A DNA stretch of 64,000 nt from Gliomastix tumulicola (taxonomy: Eukaryota > Ascomycota > Sordariomycetes > Hypocreales > Bionectriaceae): NCBI GenBank assembly GCA_001599755.1, contig BCHX01000008.1, forward strand, positions 1,550,001-1,614,000. The letters run 5' to 3'. Under the pieces are notes generated by a model that made no database searches, had not been told where the DNA came from, and was given only the letters and a program-made list of their open reading frames with translations. This document shows, piece after piece, positions 33,768-44,337 of the stretch; within the stretch, counting starts at the first letter, position 1; each line of letters opens with the position of its first letter. Made by a program: the position numbers and the translations under genes.

Positions 33768-34784
33768 ATGAGCCTAGATTCAAATATGGCCAGTCGCAAA
33801 CGACCCAGGTCAAACTCCAGCCTCCCACCAGACTCCATCAACCCGCTCAGCCGCTCCCAGAGACAGCTCAAGCAGTTCGCAGTCGCCGGCCTCGGCGAAA
33901 CCGACCCGGATCCGGCAGCATCTGTCCCCTTCTTCCCGCACAAGGGTCTTCGCTCGGGACCGCTGCTGGCACCAGCTGAGGGGCAGGAGGGGCAGGAGGA
34001 GGAGGAGGAGGATGGAGAAAAGAAGCGGCGGGCGCTAGGGAACTCGCAGGTGGACAAGCATGTCCGGACGCTGCTCGAGTCCATCTATCACTTCCTGGAT
34101 GGCGGACACGTAGCCAAGGCTGCCAGGGCGTACGGCATCATCCTCCAGCTGCAGCCCAACGGGCAACCGATCGACATCCGTCACCATCACCTCTGGGCCA
34201 TCGGGGCAGAAATCCTCATGCGCGAGGGGGAGATTGCACCCGGCGGCGGCGACGATGGCCATGGCAATGAAGACAGACCGGCAGACCCGGCACGAAGAAG
34301 GCAGAGATGGGGCTCGGCAGCAAACATGGGCAAAGTAAAGGCCTACTTCGAAACCCTCATCCAGCAGCACCCTTACAACTACCGCCGCCCGAACGCCATA
34401 TCGGCCATCGACTTCTGGCTCGCGCTGCTGCGCTGCGAGATCTACAACGTGCAAGCCGAACACCACATCGCGCTGCAGAGCCTCGAGCAGGAGCAGGAGG
34501 AGGGCTACGATGAGCCACCCAACTTCGACGTCGACATGGACAACCCGGAGGCGTTTGCGGCTGTGGTGGGGGAGCGCGGGGCCACGGCGAAGGAGGAGGT
34601 GAGGGAGCAGGCGGTCCTGGCGACGAGGGAGATTGCGTATCGGCTGAGCCGGCTGATGCAGGATCAGCCGTATAGTGGGCATGCGCAGTTTCGGGAGCTG
34701 CTTGTGACGGTGTCGTCGTATATGGAGGGCTTGGGGGCGTCGACAGGACAGTCATCGTCACGGGCGGTGCGGAGTGAGCGGTGA
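33768..34784 (+). CDS. RRN11: RNA polymerase I initiation factor Rrn11-like
   Basis: Predicted subunit of the Pol I core factor (with Rrn6 and Rrn7) that recruits polymerase to the rDNA promoter in the nucleolus. Single exon, about 338 aa from the first ATG (33768), or 332 aa from the second (33786, MASRKRPRSNSS); either may be used. An N-terminal basic/Ser stretch and an acidic run (EGQEEEEEDGEKKRR) precede a helical repeat region. Typical segments are VDKHVRTLLESIYHFLDGGH, VAKAARAYGIILQL, HHLWAIGAEILMREGE, KVKAYFETLIQQHPYNYRR and ISAIDFWLALLRCEIY. The last two segments are what I recognise from fungal Rrn11. Moderate to good confidence. 3' end is 120 nt from that of EED. Confidence 0.78.
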   Translation: MSLDSNMASRKRPRSNSSLPPDSINPLSRSQRQLKQFAVAGLGETDPDPAASVPFFPHKGLRSGPLLAPAEGQEGQEEEEEDGEKKRRALGNSQVDKHVRTLLESIYHFLDGGHVAKAARAYGIILQLQPNGQPIDIRHHHLWAIGAEILMREGEIAPGGGDDGHGNEDRPADPARRRQRWGSAANMGKVKAYFETLIQQHPYNYRRPNAISAIDFWLALLRCEIYNVQAEHHIALQSLEQEQEEGYDEPPNFDVDMDNPEAFAAVVGERGATAKEEVREQAVLATREIAYRLSRLMQDQPYSGHAQFRELLVTVSSYMEGLGASTGQSSSRAVRSER

Positions 34785-34904
34785 TGGATCAGATCAGTAT
34801 CACCGTCGGGGCAGGGGAACAGATCGGAAAGGCTCTGTTCCATATGCAACAGTCAACGACTAGTCTAGGTCTACTTCTTGACGATTACTCCCCAGATCAC
34901 GATC

Positions 34905-37017
34905 CTACGACGCAGTCCTCCCCCATCGCCGCAGAACAAACACGACATTGAGACTCCCCGCGACAACACACCACTCGCCGCCGGGACTCCAGGTCGCCTG
35001 CCGGCCGACGAAGGGCGCCGCCCACAGCCTAGACCTCCGCGGCCCGTCGGTGTCCTTGACGCTGACCTCGATCCTGTGGTGCGCCTCGAGGGCATGATCC
35101 CGATCCCTGATACCGTACATGGAGTCCCACTCGGCCACCAGCTTCGGGTCGAGGTCCTTCAGGCTGTGCACCACGCCGCGGTTCTCACCCTGAGCCACTC
35201 TGCCGCTGCTGCTGCCACCGCCGCCGCCGACACCAACGCCAGCGCCCTTGGGCTTCCCCCCTGGACCGCTAGTCCGAGGCGGCCTGCTCAGCCACGGCGG
35301 CAGCGTGACGCCCTTCTCTATGTCGAGCGCCGGGTCCTGCAGCCGGCTCATGACGTCCCCGTACACGCCGAAGCGCGCAAAGTCCCAGAAGAAGATCTCG
35401 CCCGCCGGGTTCGCGAAGGCGAGCACCGGGTGCTGCGGCGCCTGGTGGAAGAGCTGGAAGCGCACGAAGAAGAACTCGTCGCACTTGGGCGTGTGGAACT
35501 GCATGCGGCGGTCGTACTGCAGCGGGCACTGCGGCGAGACGATGGGCACGAAGGCCGAGCGCGTGAACTGCGTCGCGTCCTGGTCGTTAGGCCGCGGGAT
35601 GCGAGGTAAAGGGGCGAGCTCGGTCGGCGGAGGGGGATCCTGGGAGGAGAACCCGAGGATCTCCCAGAGGACGATGACGTTGTCGTGGCAAGCGCGCGAA
35701 AGGATCTGGTCGCCGTAGAAGGCGACGCAGTCGACGATACCGCCGTGAATGGCCGAGGTTGAGAAATGGGGGTAGTGCACCTGGATCGGCATGTCGACCG
35801 ACCGCGTAGGGAGGGTTGGGACCGTCCACTGGAGACAAGGAGTTAGCATAGATAGCGCTTGGTCAATATCAGACGAGGAAGCGTACCATGTTGATGCGGT
35901 GGTCGTGGCCTCCTGACAGCACATAGACGCCAGTGTCATGGAATGCCTAGCACGCGGAGGGCCAGTCAGTGTTTTGTCACCATAAAGATGTTATCCAGCC
36001 CCTCGTGCACACATACCGTTGTGAGGACCTCAGCTACATGACCTTCGCCTCCAAAGATGCAGAGACACGGCTGCTGCCGATGGCCAGGATCGATACTCCA
36101 TAGCCTGATGGTGGAATCGTTCGAAGCAGATATGAAGATGGAAGGGTCGACGGGTGACGTTGTCAAGTCATTAATAGCCTGCTCATGTTAGTCACTGTCG
36201 TCGATAATAAAGGCATCAATCAACGCGAGCCTCGGTGGGTAAAGCTCACCCCTCCATGTCCTGCAAAACTCTGCATAGTTCCATCGTCCAGTCAGCCACA
36301 GTTTCCGCAACAAAGGCGCGCAGGGCCGGACACCAGGATTTCATACCTCTACCAGCTCGCCCGAGATGACATCGTACATCTTGATGAGGCCGTCGCGACC
36401 GCCGATGCACAGATACGGCGCCAGCGTGCTCCTGTTCTGAACCCACGTAGCGCAGGCATTAGACGCCGAGTCCTGGACCCTGTTCAGCTCTCTATTCCAT
36501 CAGGAAGAAGCAGGTGCTCTCACTCACATCATCGTCTCGTAGCAGCTTGATCGTCTGAACCAGGTTCTCCTTGGAGGTCGGCTCCTGGCCGAGCCTGCAA
36601 ATGACCACCTAGCATCACGATCAGCATAGATCCAGTGGCTTCTCATCTCAGGCCAAACACACGTGCTTCTTGCTCACGACTGCAAAGACGGGGTCGCAGT
36701 TGAGCGGTTGGTACGGGCAGAACTCGACGGCAAAGATCTCTAGAGTCCGAACTCATCAGCACGACAGTGTGACATGCGGCAGCACGTGAAAGCTTCGGTA
36801 CCTCGTGTGCTGTCTTCCAACTTGTCGGGATGTTTCAGGAACCGCGTGTCGTCCTAGTAGTTTGGTATGGTAAGCATCATCACAATCCAGACCATCAAAG
36901 ATGGCCTACCTCAAGAACCACCGTCGCGACTATCTGCGGCAGGTCAAAGGACGCATCTTCATTCTCCTTAGAATCGTGATCCCTCCTGTCTCGCCGCGAA
37001 AACTCGCCAGAGGCCAT
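34905..37017 (-). CDS. EED: Polycomb repressive complex 2 subunit EED (WD40)
   Basis: WD40 scaffold of PRC2, which deposits H3K27 methylation and silences chromatin. About 524 aa in nine exons: 37017-36910, 36853-36802, 36739-36663, 36608-36528, 36436-36347, 36270-36250 (21 nt), 36178-36017, 35946-35887 and 35828-34905. All introns are GT-AG and in phase. WD blades seen: APYLCIGGRDGLIKMYDVIS, FAGHGGAINDLTTSPVDPSI with SASNDSTIRLWSIDP, AFHDTGVYVLSGGHDHRINMW and GGIVDCVAFYGDQILSRACH with DNVIVLWEI. The EED-specific hallmarks are CLCIFGGEGH, PIQVHYPHFSTSAIHGGIVD and SRACHDNVIVLW. The blade after DPPPP carries a fungal insertion, and a Gly-rich loop (GVGVGGGGGSSSG) interrupts the last part. Its presence implies facultative heterochromatin in this organism. 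Tandem with cnxABC. Confidence 0.88.
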
Positions 37018-37716
37018 GGCCTACTACGCATGGGGAGCTGTTCGGTTGGTTGTTGTTTGGGTCGAGAAATGCCAGCTGAGGCTTTGCGAGCTGAAGAGAA
37101 GAATCCTGGGTTTGACGAATGCTATTTTCGTCAATTGAGTCGGCAGCTTCGGGCTGCCTGACGCGGCTTCCAACAATTCCCCCTTCGGTGTCGTCTCTTT
37201 CTTTCTTTGTCTTGATCTGCCAGAACGATGAAGACGTGAAGTGTGAGCCGTGAAAGGTGACCTGTGGTGGGACTAGCATGATGTATCAGGACTTATTGAA
37301 TCACTTTGCAGCACTGGAAGGAATAGTACAAGTACATACAGCCTCTGCAAGCCACACACCAGCCACCCTATACCAACGTGCCACCACTTCAGCCTTCAAC
37401 CTCATCGTCGAATCACCATGTCATATACATCTAAAAATTATATCTAGCTCGTTATTTTATTGGTTCTTTGCGACTTTTGTGTGAGTCTCGGAGTTTCCCG
37501 TGTCTGGTGGCTTTCTTGAGGTAGCAGCCACAAGCCATGTCACCTAGTAATTAATTGTCAATGTATCAAGATAGTACTCATAGGTTCCTACCTCCGGTAC
37601 CTACAAGCAGCACTTGGTAGTACTCAGTTCTCATTCGTGGCATTCGTACGAAATGTTCATTCATGGTCTGCATAGCGCTATAATATCCAAGGCTAAGGAA
37701 AATAGGAAGTCAAAAC
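37018..37716. other. Intergenic between cnxABC 3' end and EED start
   Basis: 699 nt: EED promoter plus cnxABC 3' flank. Several GGTACC-like words near 37580-37610; nothing else I can support. Confidence 0.45.
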
Positions 37717-39720
37717 CTAGTCCATCTCCCATCTGCCACTCTTTCCTCCGTCCTTGAGTGTAACCCGGAGCCCATCAATAATCATGCCCTTGTCTACCGC
37801 CTTACACATGTCGTACACCGTCATGGCCGCTGTTGACGCCGCCATCAGGGCTTCCATCTCGACCCCAGTCTTTCCATCGCATTTGACGGTTGCTGTGATG
37901 GAAATCTCATCCTCTCCCATCTCAAGATCGACGGACGCGTGTGTTAGAGGTATCGGGTGGCAGAGTGGTATTAGATCTGGTGTCCTCTTCGCAGCCATGA
38001 TGCCGGCAATGCGTGCCACGCCAAGCACATCACCTTTCTTCATCTGGCTCTCTCTTATGAGATGGAGAGTCGTTTGATTAGAAAAGTGAACACGGCAGGC
38101 AGCGGTCGCTGTTCGCGAAGTAATTGCCTTCTCTGACACCGAAACCATGTGCGCCTCGCCGTCCTTTGACAAATGTGTAAGTTGAGGATTTGGCTCCTTC
38201 AGAATTTGCCCTTTATTGGTGCTGGACGATGATGAGAATCGTCTCAGGCTCATCTGCGGATACGTCTGCGGTGCTGGCGATAGCAAGTGCCAAGGCACCC
38301 CTTTGGCGCGTTGCTGGGGATGGGAATGGACGTCTGAGAACAGAGGCCTTGACGCATCATGATCTGTTATTCACCGCTCAGCATGCAGTTCATGATGAAC
38401 CAGGCCAGGAAGAGCCTGACGGGGCATATGCTGACCGAATCATGGCGCCCTTGTTCACCCACCTATCAAGATCATGGGCCGGTTCTTCATGTGCTCAAGC
38501 TCACCGAGGCCGGCGTGCTTAGCCTTCTTTCCCTTGACGGCCGTGCCGATCACATCGAGAAGCTCGGCCTCATGGGGTATAAAGCCCTGCTGTCGACCCA
38601 TCTCGATCTGCTTCATGGCTTGGAACGCCTCCTCGTCTATCGGCTCACCGTTGTTTGACTTCCGCAAGATATCTCGCAGTGACACCTCGGCATTCCCAAA
38701 GAGACACACCTTGATGTTGCCGTCGCTCGTGATCCTCAGACGATTGCATGTGCCGCAGAAATTATGCGTCATGCTCGTGATGAAGCCTATCCTGCCCTCA
38801 AAGCCGGGGATACACCAGGTTTTGCTGGTATCTGTTTTGCTGTCTTGTACCTTTCGGACGCCTGGGTACTTTTCGCGGATGAGTTGGAGCATTTCCTCAT
38901 AACTCATCATCTTCTTCCGGCTCCACTTGTTTCCATCAAATGGCATGTATTCGATGAAGCGGACCTCTAGGTTATTCTCCCTCGTCATTTCGACAAAGGG
39001 TAGTATCTCGCGATCATTCATGCCGCGCATCACGACGCAGTTGATCTTGAGCTTGATCCCCGCGCCGAGCTTGTTGAGCTCGAGAATGCGATCGATGCTC
39101 TTCTTGACGGCGTCAAAGCCCTTTCTCCTCGTCATGATCTGGAACTGGAATGGATCGAGGGTGTCGAGACTGAGATTGACACCCGTCAGACCGGCCTCCA
39201 CCATGGTATCCAGTTTGCGGTGCAGAGAAATCCCGTTGGTGGTGAGACACAACTCCTTCAATCCCTGGGGCCTCAGCGCCCCGATCTGTTGCATCAAGGG
39301 CAGGATATCCCGACGCACAGTCGGCTCCCCTCCTGTGAGGCGGATCTTATTGACGCCCTGGGCCACGAAGAGGGACGACAAAAGCACAATTTCGGGGGTC
39401 GTCAGGAGCTCCGCATTTGGGGATAGAGGCACACCCTCCTCGGGCATGCAGTACAAGCAGCGCAGATTGCAGCGCTCTGTGATAGAGATGCGGAGGTAGT
39501 CATGCTGCCGGTGAAAAGTGTCGGTCAGGAAGTCGGAGAACGGTTTGGCGTCCTGAAAACGGGCCACCGGGCGCAACGGTGACCTTTCCGGAACGGCCGA
39601 CGTCGAGGCCTCCTGGTGGTGACGACGAGCTGGCAGGCAGATCACCGGTCGTGAGGGGTCGAGCCAGTGTCGCGCCGAGCATCGCGCAGGCGTCAGCTTT
39701 CGTGAGAGCTGACGATTCAT
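37717..39720 (-). CDS. cnxABC: Molybdopterin precursor synthesis, MoaA-MoaC fusion (cnxABC)
   Basis: Makes cyclic pyranopterin monophosphate from GTP, the first step of molybdenum cofactor synthesis (needed by nitrate reductase and others). Exon 1, 39720-38463, encodes a basic mitochondrial-type N-terminus (MNRQLSRKLTPARCSAR) and a radical-SAM MoaA domain. This has the CNLRCLYCMPEEG cluster site, RLTGGEPTVRRD, and the second Fe-S site FCGTCNRLR...KVC. Exon 2, 38333-37717, encodes MoaC: KGDVLGVARIAGIMAAKRT, LIPLCHPIPL, VKCDGKTGVEMEALMAA and MTVYDMCKAVDKG. A 129-nt intron (donor GTGGGT, acceptor TTCTCAG) joins them in phase, giving about 624 aa. A second in-frame acceptor (AACAG, 30 nt earlier in the transcript) is possible. 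If the intron is kept, MoaA ends PMILIGG-stop. The first ATG, 39720, was chosen; in-frame sequence upstream has none. Confidence 0.93.
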
Positions 39721-40271
39721 GGCTGTACTGCTCTTGCCTGATTGCCCGAGTTGCACAGCGGAAGGAAGCAGTCGGTGAACGAGGAAGGAGCGCCCAAAGC
39801 GTCAAGATGTGGAATGTCTCAGGTCGCCATTTTCAGGCAGGTACGCATGCTACTTTAACCTTGAGGCAAGTGCGATCGAGGTGGCAAGCAGCTTCTTACG
39901 TAGGGAAATGGTCACAAGCTCCGCGACAGAGACACAAAAAAGGTGCACCCGCTCCGCAGTGACTTTACCCACACTATCATCGTTCTTTTGTCTCCCCGCT
40001 TCACCACTTAAGCGCGCTCATCCACATCTTGTTGGTTCACGAACGAGCAACGACAAGCCAAGGTGGTCGATAGTGACAAAGTTAGCGACGACGACGCTCA
40101 ACAAGCAGCAAGGCAATTGGCATACTCGAATTACTCGCGCATGTCTGGGCAGCTCGGATTTGACCAGTGACCGTATTCTTCATCCGAACGTCAACTCCAC
40201 ACGACGTGTCGACATCGAAGACTGGCACTGGCTGTTAACAAACACACCCCCCTCCGATGGCTGCTCGAGCC
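39721..40271. promoter_or_regulatory. Divergent promoter region, cnxABC / WRAP73
   Basis: 551 nt between divergent starts. I found no clear nitrate-regulator site. No extra gene. Confidence 0.4.
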
Positions 40272-41998
40272 ATGCATTTCTCTCCCGTTTTCAAGTGTAG
40301 GCCTGAATCCCTGGAACCATCCACGTTATCCTATTGGCCAAGACGGCACCCCGTGTCACCATCTGACAACGTTGTGTAGCATCCTCGACCTGCGTGGGCA
40401 GTCTAGACGGGCAATGGATTGCCACTGCGACTGGCTCCTCGACCACCACCACCACCAGCATCAGCATCAATCTCCGCTCGACCCAGACTCTGCGCTCGGC
40501 CAATCCAGTGAGACTGCCGCCCGACTTCTTAGCACCAGTGACAACGCTGGTGTGGGCTCCATCATCATCTAGACTGCTCGCTGTGGCGGGCCAGGACATT
40601 TGTGTCTATGAAGTCTCGACGGCTGGCCCATCCCTCCTTGCCACCATCAAGAACCCTGTTCCTGGTCCAGGCAAGCCCTCCCATGTCCAATTCGGTCACG
40701 GTGATGGCGAAGTCATTGTGTTTTCAACGCACGGGCTGAAGGTCCTTGTCTTCGAACTGTCGACGGCCAAAGGCGTCGAGGTTGCTAGTCCTAAATGGTA
40801 CCATCCGGCCTCAGCCCCCAGGGCCTATTCCGTTCGCCCACGTACCGGTCACCTGGCTCTTTTGACAAGGGTGGGTGGGAAGGACATGCTCAGTATCCAC
40901 GACCCCTCCAGCAGACAGCTGCAGAGATCCTGGCACCCAGAGACCAACGATGTCCAGGGAGTGGCATGGTCACCCGATGGCCAATGGCTGCTTATGTGGG
41001 ACGCAGCCATCCATGGGCGACGCCTTCTTCTATACACCCCTGATGGCCATCTCTTTCGTAGCCTGGACGGATCCGACGGCGCGGCCGACGAGGTCACGGC
41101 CCAGTCTCAGGGAATCAGGTCTTGCAGATTTAGCCCAGACGGAGAACTCTGCGCCATATGCGATCATAGCTCGAGTGTAGCTATTCTACGAACCGGATCA
41201 TGGAGACGTGACCTGGCTCTGATCCATCCTTCCACCGTCACCCCTGGAAGTACTGTCCAGGTATGTTGAGTTGCTAGCGTTTCTGGCTTTACGGGGTCCT
41301 GATCATGAATCGGGGGATAGGTCTGGCAAGAGGAGTCGCAAGGACCGCACCCTACTTTTGTCCGAGCTACACATTCTGTGACGCCTCCGGCATCTGATGG
41401 AGGGGGTAAGACGCCGAGAGATGCTACTAGCGGCTGTTCATCTGCCCAGTTTGACGCATCCTCCAACCTTCTGGCCACTAAGCTGGACGATGCGCCCACC
41501 ACCCTCTGGATCTGGGATTTGGCTGCCGCGGAACTCAGAGCAGTCCTGGTTTTTCATTCCAATATCGACTGTCACTGGCACCCTACCATCCAAGAGCTGC
41601 TCTTGATAACACACCCTGACGAGACTCATCGAGGGCCGCCATTCGTGTGGGATCCCTTGTCCAACGGTCCAAGACCTGTTAGTTTGCAGGACCAGATCAC
41701 CAGTGGAAAACTTGTTTCCAAGACCCGTGGGGCATGGCTGAAAACGCACGACGAAGCCCCTACGCTTCTCCTCTCAGACAACGCCCATTACTGTTTGGTA
41801 TCTGTGTCTGATGACGACACCCGCGGGCCGCCATGGCAGGAGAACAATGAGTACAGCATGAACACTACCGTGGATGACACTCCTACTCGCGGAAGCCTTG
41901 CTATAGGATACCACCCGGGACAATCTTTGCCTGGGGGCCACACCAAGGAGGGCGGTTCATCGCTCATCGACGACACGTTTGCCTTCAAACGGGTCTAA
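40272..41998 (+). CDS. WRAP73: WD40 protein, WRAP73/Wdr8-like
   Basis: WD-repeat protein of the WRAP73/Wdr8 family, which in fission yeast and animals sits at the microtubule-organising centre and helps anchor microtubule minus ends. About 527 aa in three exons: 40272-40296 (25 nt, MHFSPVFK plus one base), 40380-41260 and 41321-41998. The GTAGGC donor at 40297 was chosen because it yields VFKSSSTCVGSLDGQWIATAT in frame, matching the family's N-terminal blade. Other blades: APVTTLVWAPSSSRLLAVAG, DVQGVAWSPDGQWLLMWD and GIRSCRFSPDGELCAICDHS. Later segments typical of the family are SCQFD-like SSAQFDASSNLLATKLDD and PTTLWIWDLAAAELRAVLVF. Family fairly sure; the role is by homology. Confidence 0.82.
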
Positions 41999-43022
41999 CG
42001 AGGCGGTGAATCGAATTACTCCAGCGCAAATAACAATGGCGGTGTTTGATTATGATTGACACAGGAGGTGTGAGTGGCGCGAGTGATGGAATAGTGAAAT
42101 CATCATGACTGCGAAGAGCTCGCCTACCTGTCCGTCACTACGGAGACGCCCCCAGCCCACGTCTGGTCTCGACTATTGGACCAGGGAGGCGTTGCCATCG
42201 GGCATGACTGCATTCAGTACGGCATGCTCTTCGTACTAATTCAGCGGAAGCTTTGTTTCCTCTTGTCTCTCTCTTCAAGAAGGTCCTTTTGCCGCAGTAC
42301 AACTCGCCTTGGATACGGTATCCCTTTCGAGCAGAGACATGGATGGAGGGGCTGTGAAGCCTTGGATCTTGCCGCCCACTCAGTCTCGCCCGATCTGATA
42401 GGTCAAGGACAAGGTCGTATGCAGGCCGTACGTATGTGGCTCACTGCCTGCAGCGCAAGCCAGGCCAAGAATGGAAAATCACTCTGACTTGTCAGCGCCC
42501 GCAGGTTCTTCTGGTCGGTCTATCACACCTCTCTTTGCTGCTGAGTGAATCGCCGACCGCCCTGCAACCCGGGGAACATGGGACATCTACCCGGCTACCT
42601 GGATCAACCATGTACGGCGCTTCAGCCACTTCCTGATTCGTGCCACCGAAGCTGAGCAGGTCTTCACGGGTGCATGGGGGGGTTGAAAATCTTGCTGCTG
42701 GACTTGCTGCAACCTGCTGCAACATTGCAGCCATCAAGGCAAGTCCAATGACGAGCCTCCAATGGGACTGGGTGATTCACTGGACGAAACCCTGTGGCTG
42801 TCTTCTGCATATGCCAGGCGCAGATATAAAATGGCCCGGGGCCCAGGGTTCCATGTCCGGCACATCTGGAACTCTTCACAGTTCTCAAGATCTATTCTCT
42901 TCACCTTGCTTCTGCATATCCCATCACAACATTCACAAACCCTCCCCCACACTGTTAAGATACTTTATCTTGATCTTGATCTTGCAATAGCGTGGCCATC
43001 GCTCCGTCCAGCCAACCGAACT
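41999..43022. other. Intergenic between WRAP73 and the RRM gene
   Basis: 1.0 kb, tandem genes. Open frames here (for example 42176-42487) have neither domain nor good codon pattern and I take them as chance. A run of repeated CTTGATCTTGATCTTG lies at about 42967-42982, in the likely 5' leader of the next gene. Confidence 0.45.
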
Positions 43023-44337
43023 ATGGAGACCGAATCCGACCAAGAGGTTGTCTGGCCCAGAGACAACGCAGGGATCCGTAAGATACGGGTAACTGACGTT
43101 CGTGACCCTCCCTTCCAACCCCGTTCCTGCTTGACGAAGTCGCCGTTGAGCTAATGTAGTTTCGCAGCTGCCACCGACCATGACTTCGCACAAGCTGAAG
43201 GATTACGTTCGCTCTGAGGCTGGCTGCGATGTCGATCACGTGGATGTGAATGAAAATGACCACAGCGGTATGATCCCCCTTAAAGGGCTGGAAAACTTTC
43301 TGAAGGCCTGGAGTTAGTACTAAGCTGTCTTGGTAGAGAGGGAAGGAAGCTATGCTAACCCGGTCATAGAGCTGCTCAGTGGAGGAGCCGCTGACGGACG
43401 ATCGATTGTTGCTCCCGACAAGAACGAGGCCGAGCCATACATGAACCAACAGTTCATCGGTATACCGTTTGCTCCGGCACCACAAGAAGCTCGACAGCCC
43501 AGCCCCCCCTCTGCTGGGCAGAGACCCTCATCGGTGAGGCCTTCTGGGCCTACTGTCTCTCCTGAACAGGCTAGTGCTGTCCCTGGCGCAGATCAAAATC
43601 AACCCCCCGTGCCAACGACACCGAGCTATGAGCACCGGACCTACATGGATCATAGCTTGGCAGAATCGGCGAACTACCCTGGCCCGGACAATCTGGTCTC
43701 CCAGATGGCAGCTAGTACTGTGATGGACTCCCCAGGAGGGGTATGCCCTGAGGAACACGCAACTGGGGACCCGTCATTGATTGGGGTGCATTCCTGGCTC
43801 AAGTCCGTGAAGCCTCATGGACAGGTCCCGCCTCCAGGCTTCGAGAAGACAGAGTCAAAAACAGTCCTCGTCATGAATTTGGGGGATGAGGCGACTCCCG
43901 ACGAGGTCAAGACTTGGATTCGGAAACGCTGCGGATCGCACAATGTTGGGCTGAGTGACATCCGGGTGCCGCGCAAGGGCCCAAGGATTCGGAGCAAGGC
44001 CTTCATCGACTTTGACACAAAGGAACTTGCTCTTGATGCCATCAAATTGCTCAACCGTTCGACCTTCGGAGGTCGCAAGGTTGGCGCTAAAATGGCCATG
44101 GAGGGCCTGCCACAGAATGCCAGGCGGAACAGAAACCTGGGGCCTAAGATGCAGAGTAGGTCCTACAAGGACCAGGATTCGAGCACGGAGGAGAAGGTAC
44201 AGTACGTGTATGTTCTTCCAAAGCGCCCAGGCATTCGTGCCCTCAGCGACACGGGCCCCGAGATTAGAGAAGACGAGGACGACAATATCGAGACTGCAAA
44301 GTCAGATGGAGGGAGAGGCAGAGGCAGAGGCTGGTGA
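43023..44337 (+). CDS. Uncharacterised RRM RNA-binding protein
   Basis: About 377 aa in three exons: 43023-43088 (METESDQEVVWPRDNAG...), 43168-43267 and 43370-44337; introns 79 and 102 nt. One RNA-recognition motif near residues 215-295 is visible: TVLVMNLGDEATPDEVKTWI as RNP2 and first helix, then RSKAFIDFDTKELALDAIKLL as RNP1 and second helix. The RNP1 (RSKAFIDF) lacks the usual Gly-Phe pair and is atypical. A Pro/Ser-rich stretch precedes it, and the tail ends GGRGRGRGW, a short RG box. I cannot assign an orthologue. The gene shape and splice sites support it as real. Confidence 0.72.

Noticed and set aside
37717..38463. Separate MoaC gene downstream of a complete MoaA gene
   Set aside because: The splice donor and acceptor join the two frames in phase and there is no promoter space between them; kept as one gene, with the two-product idea recorded as a finding.
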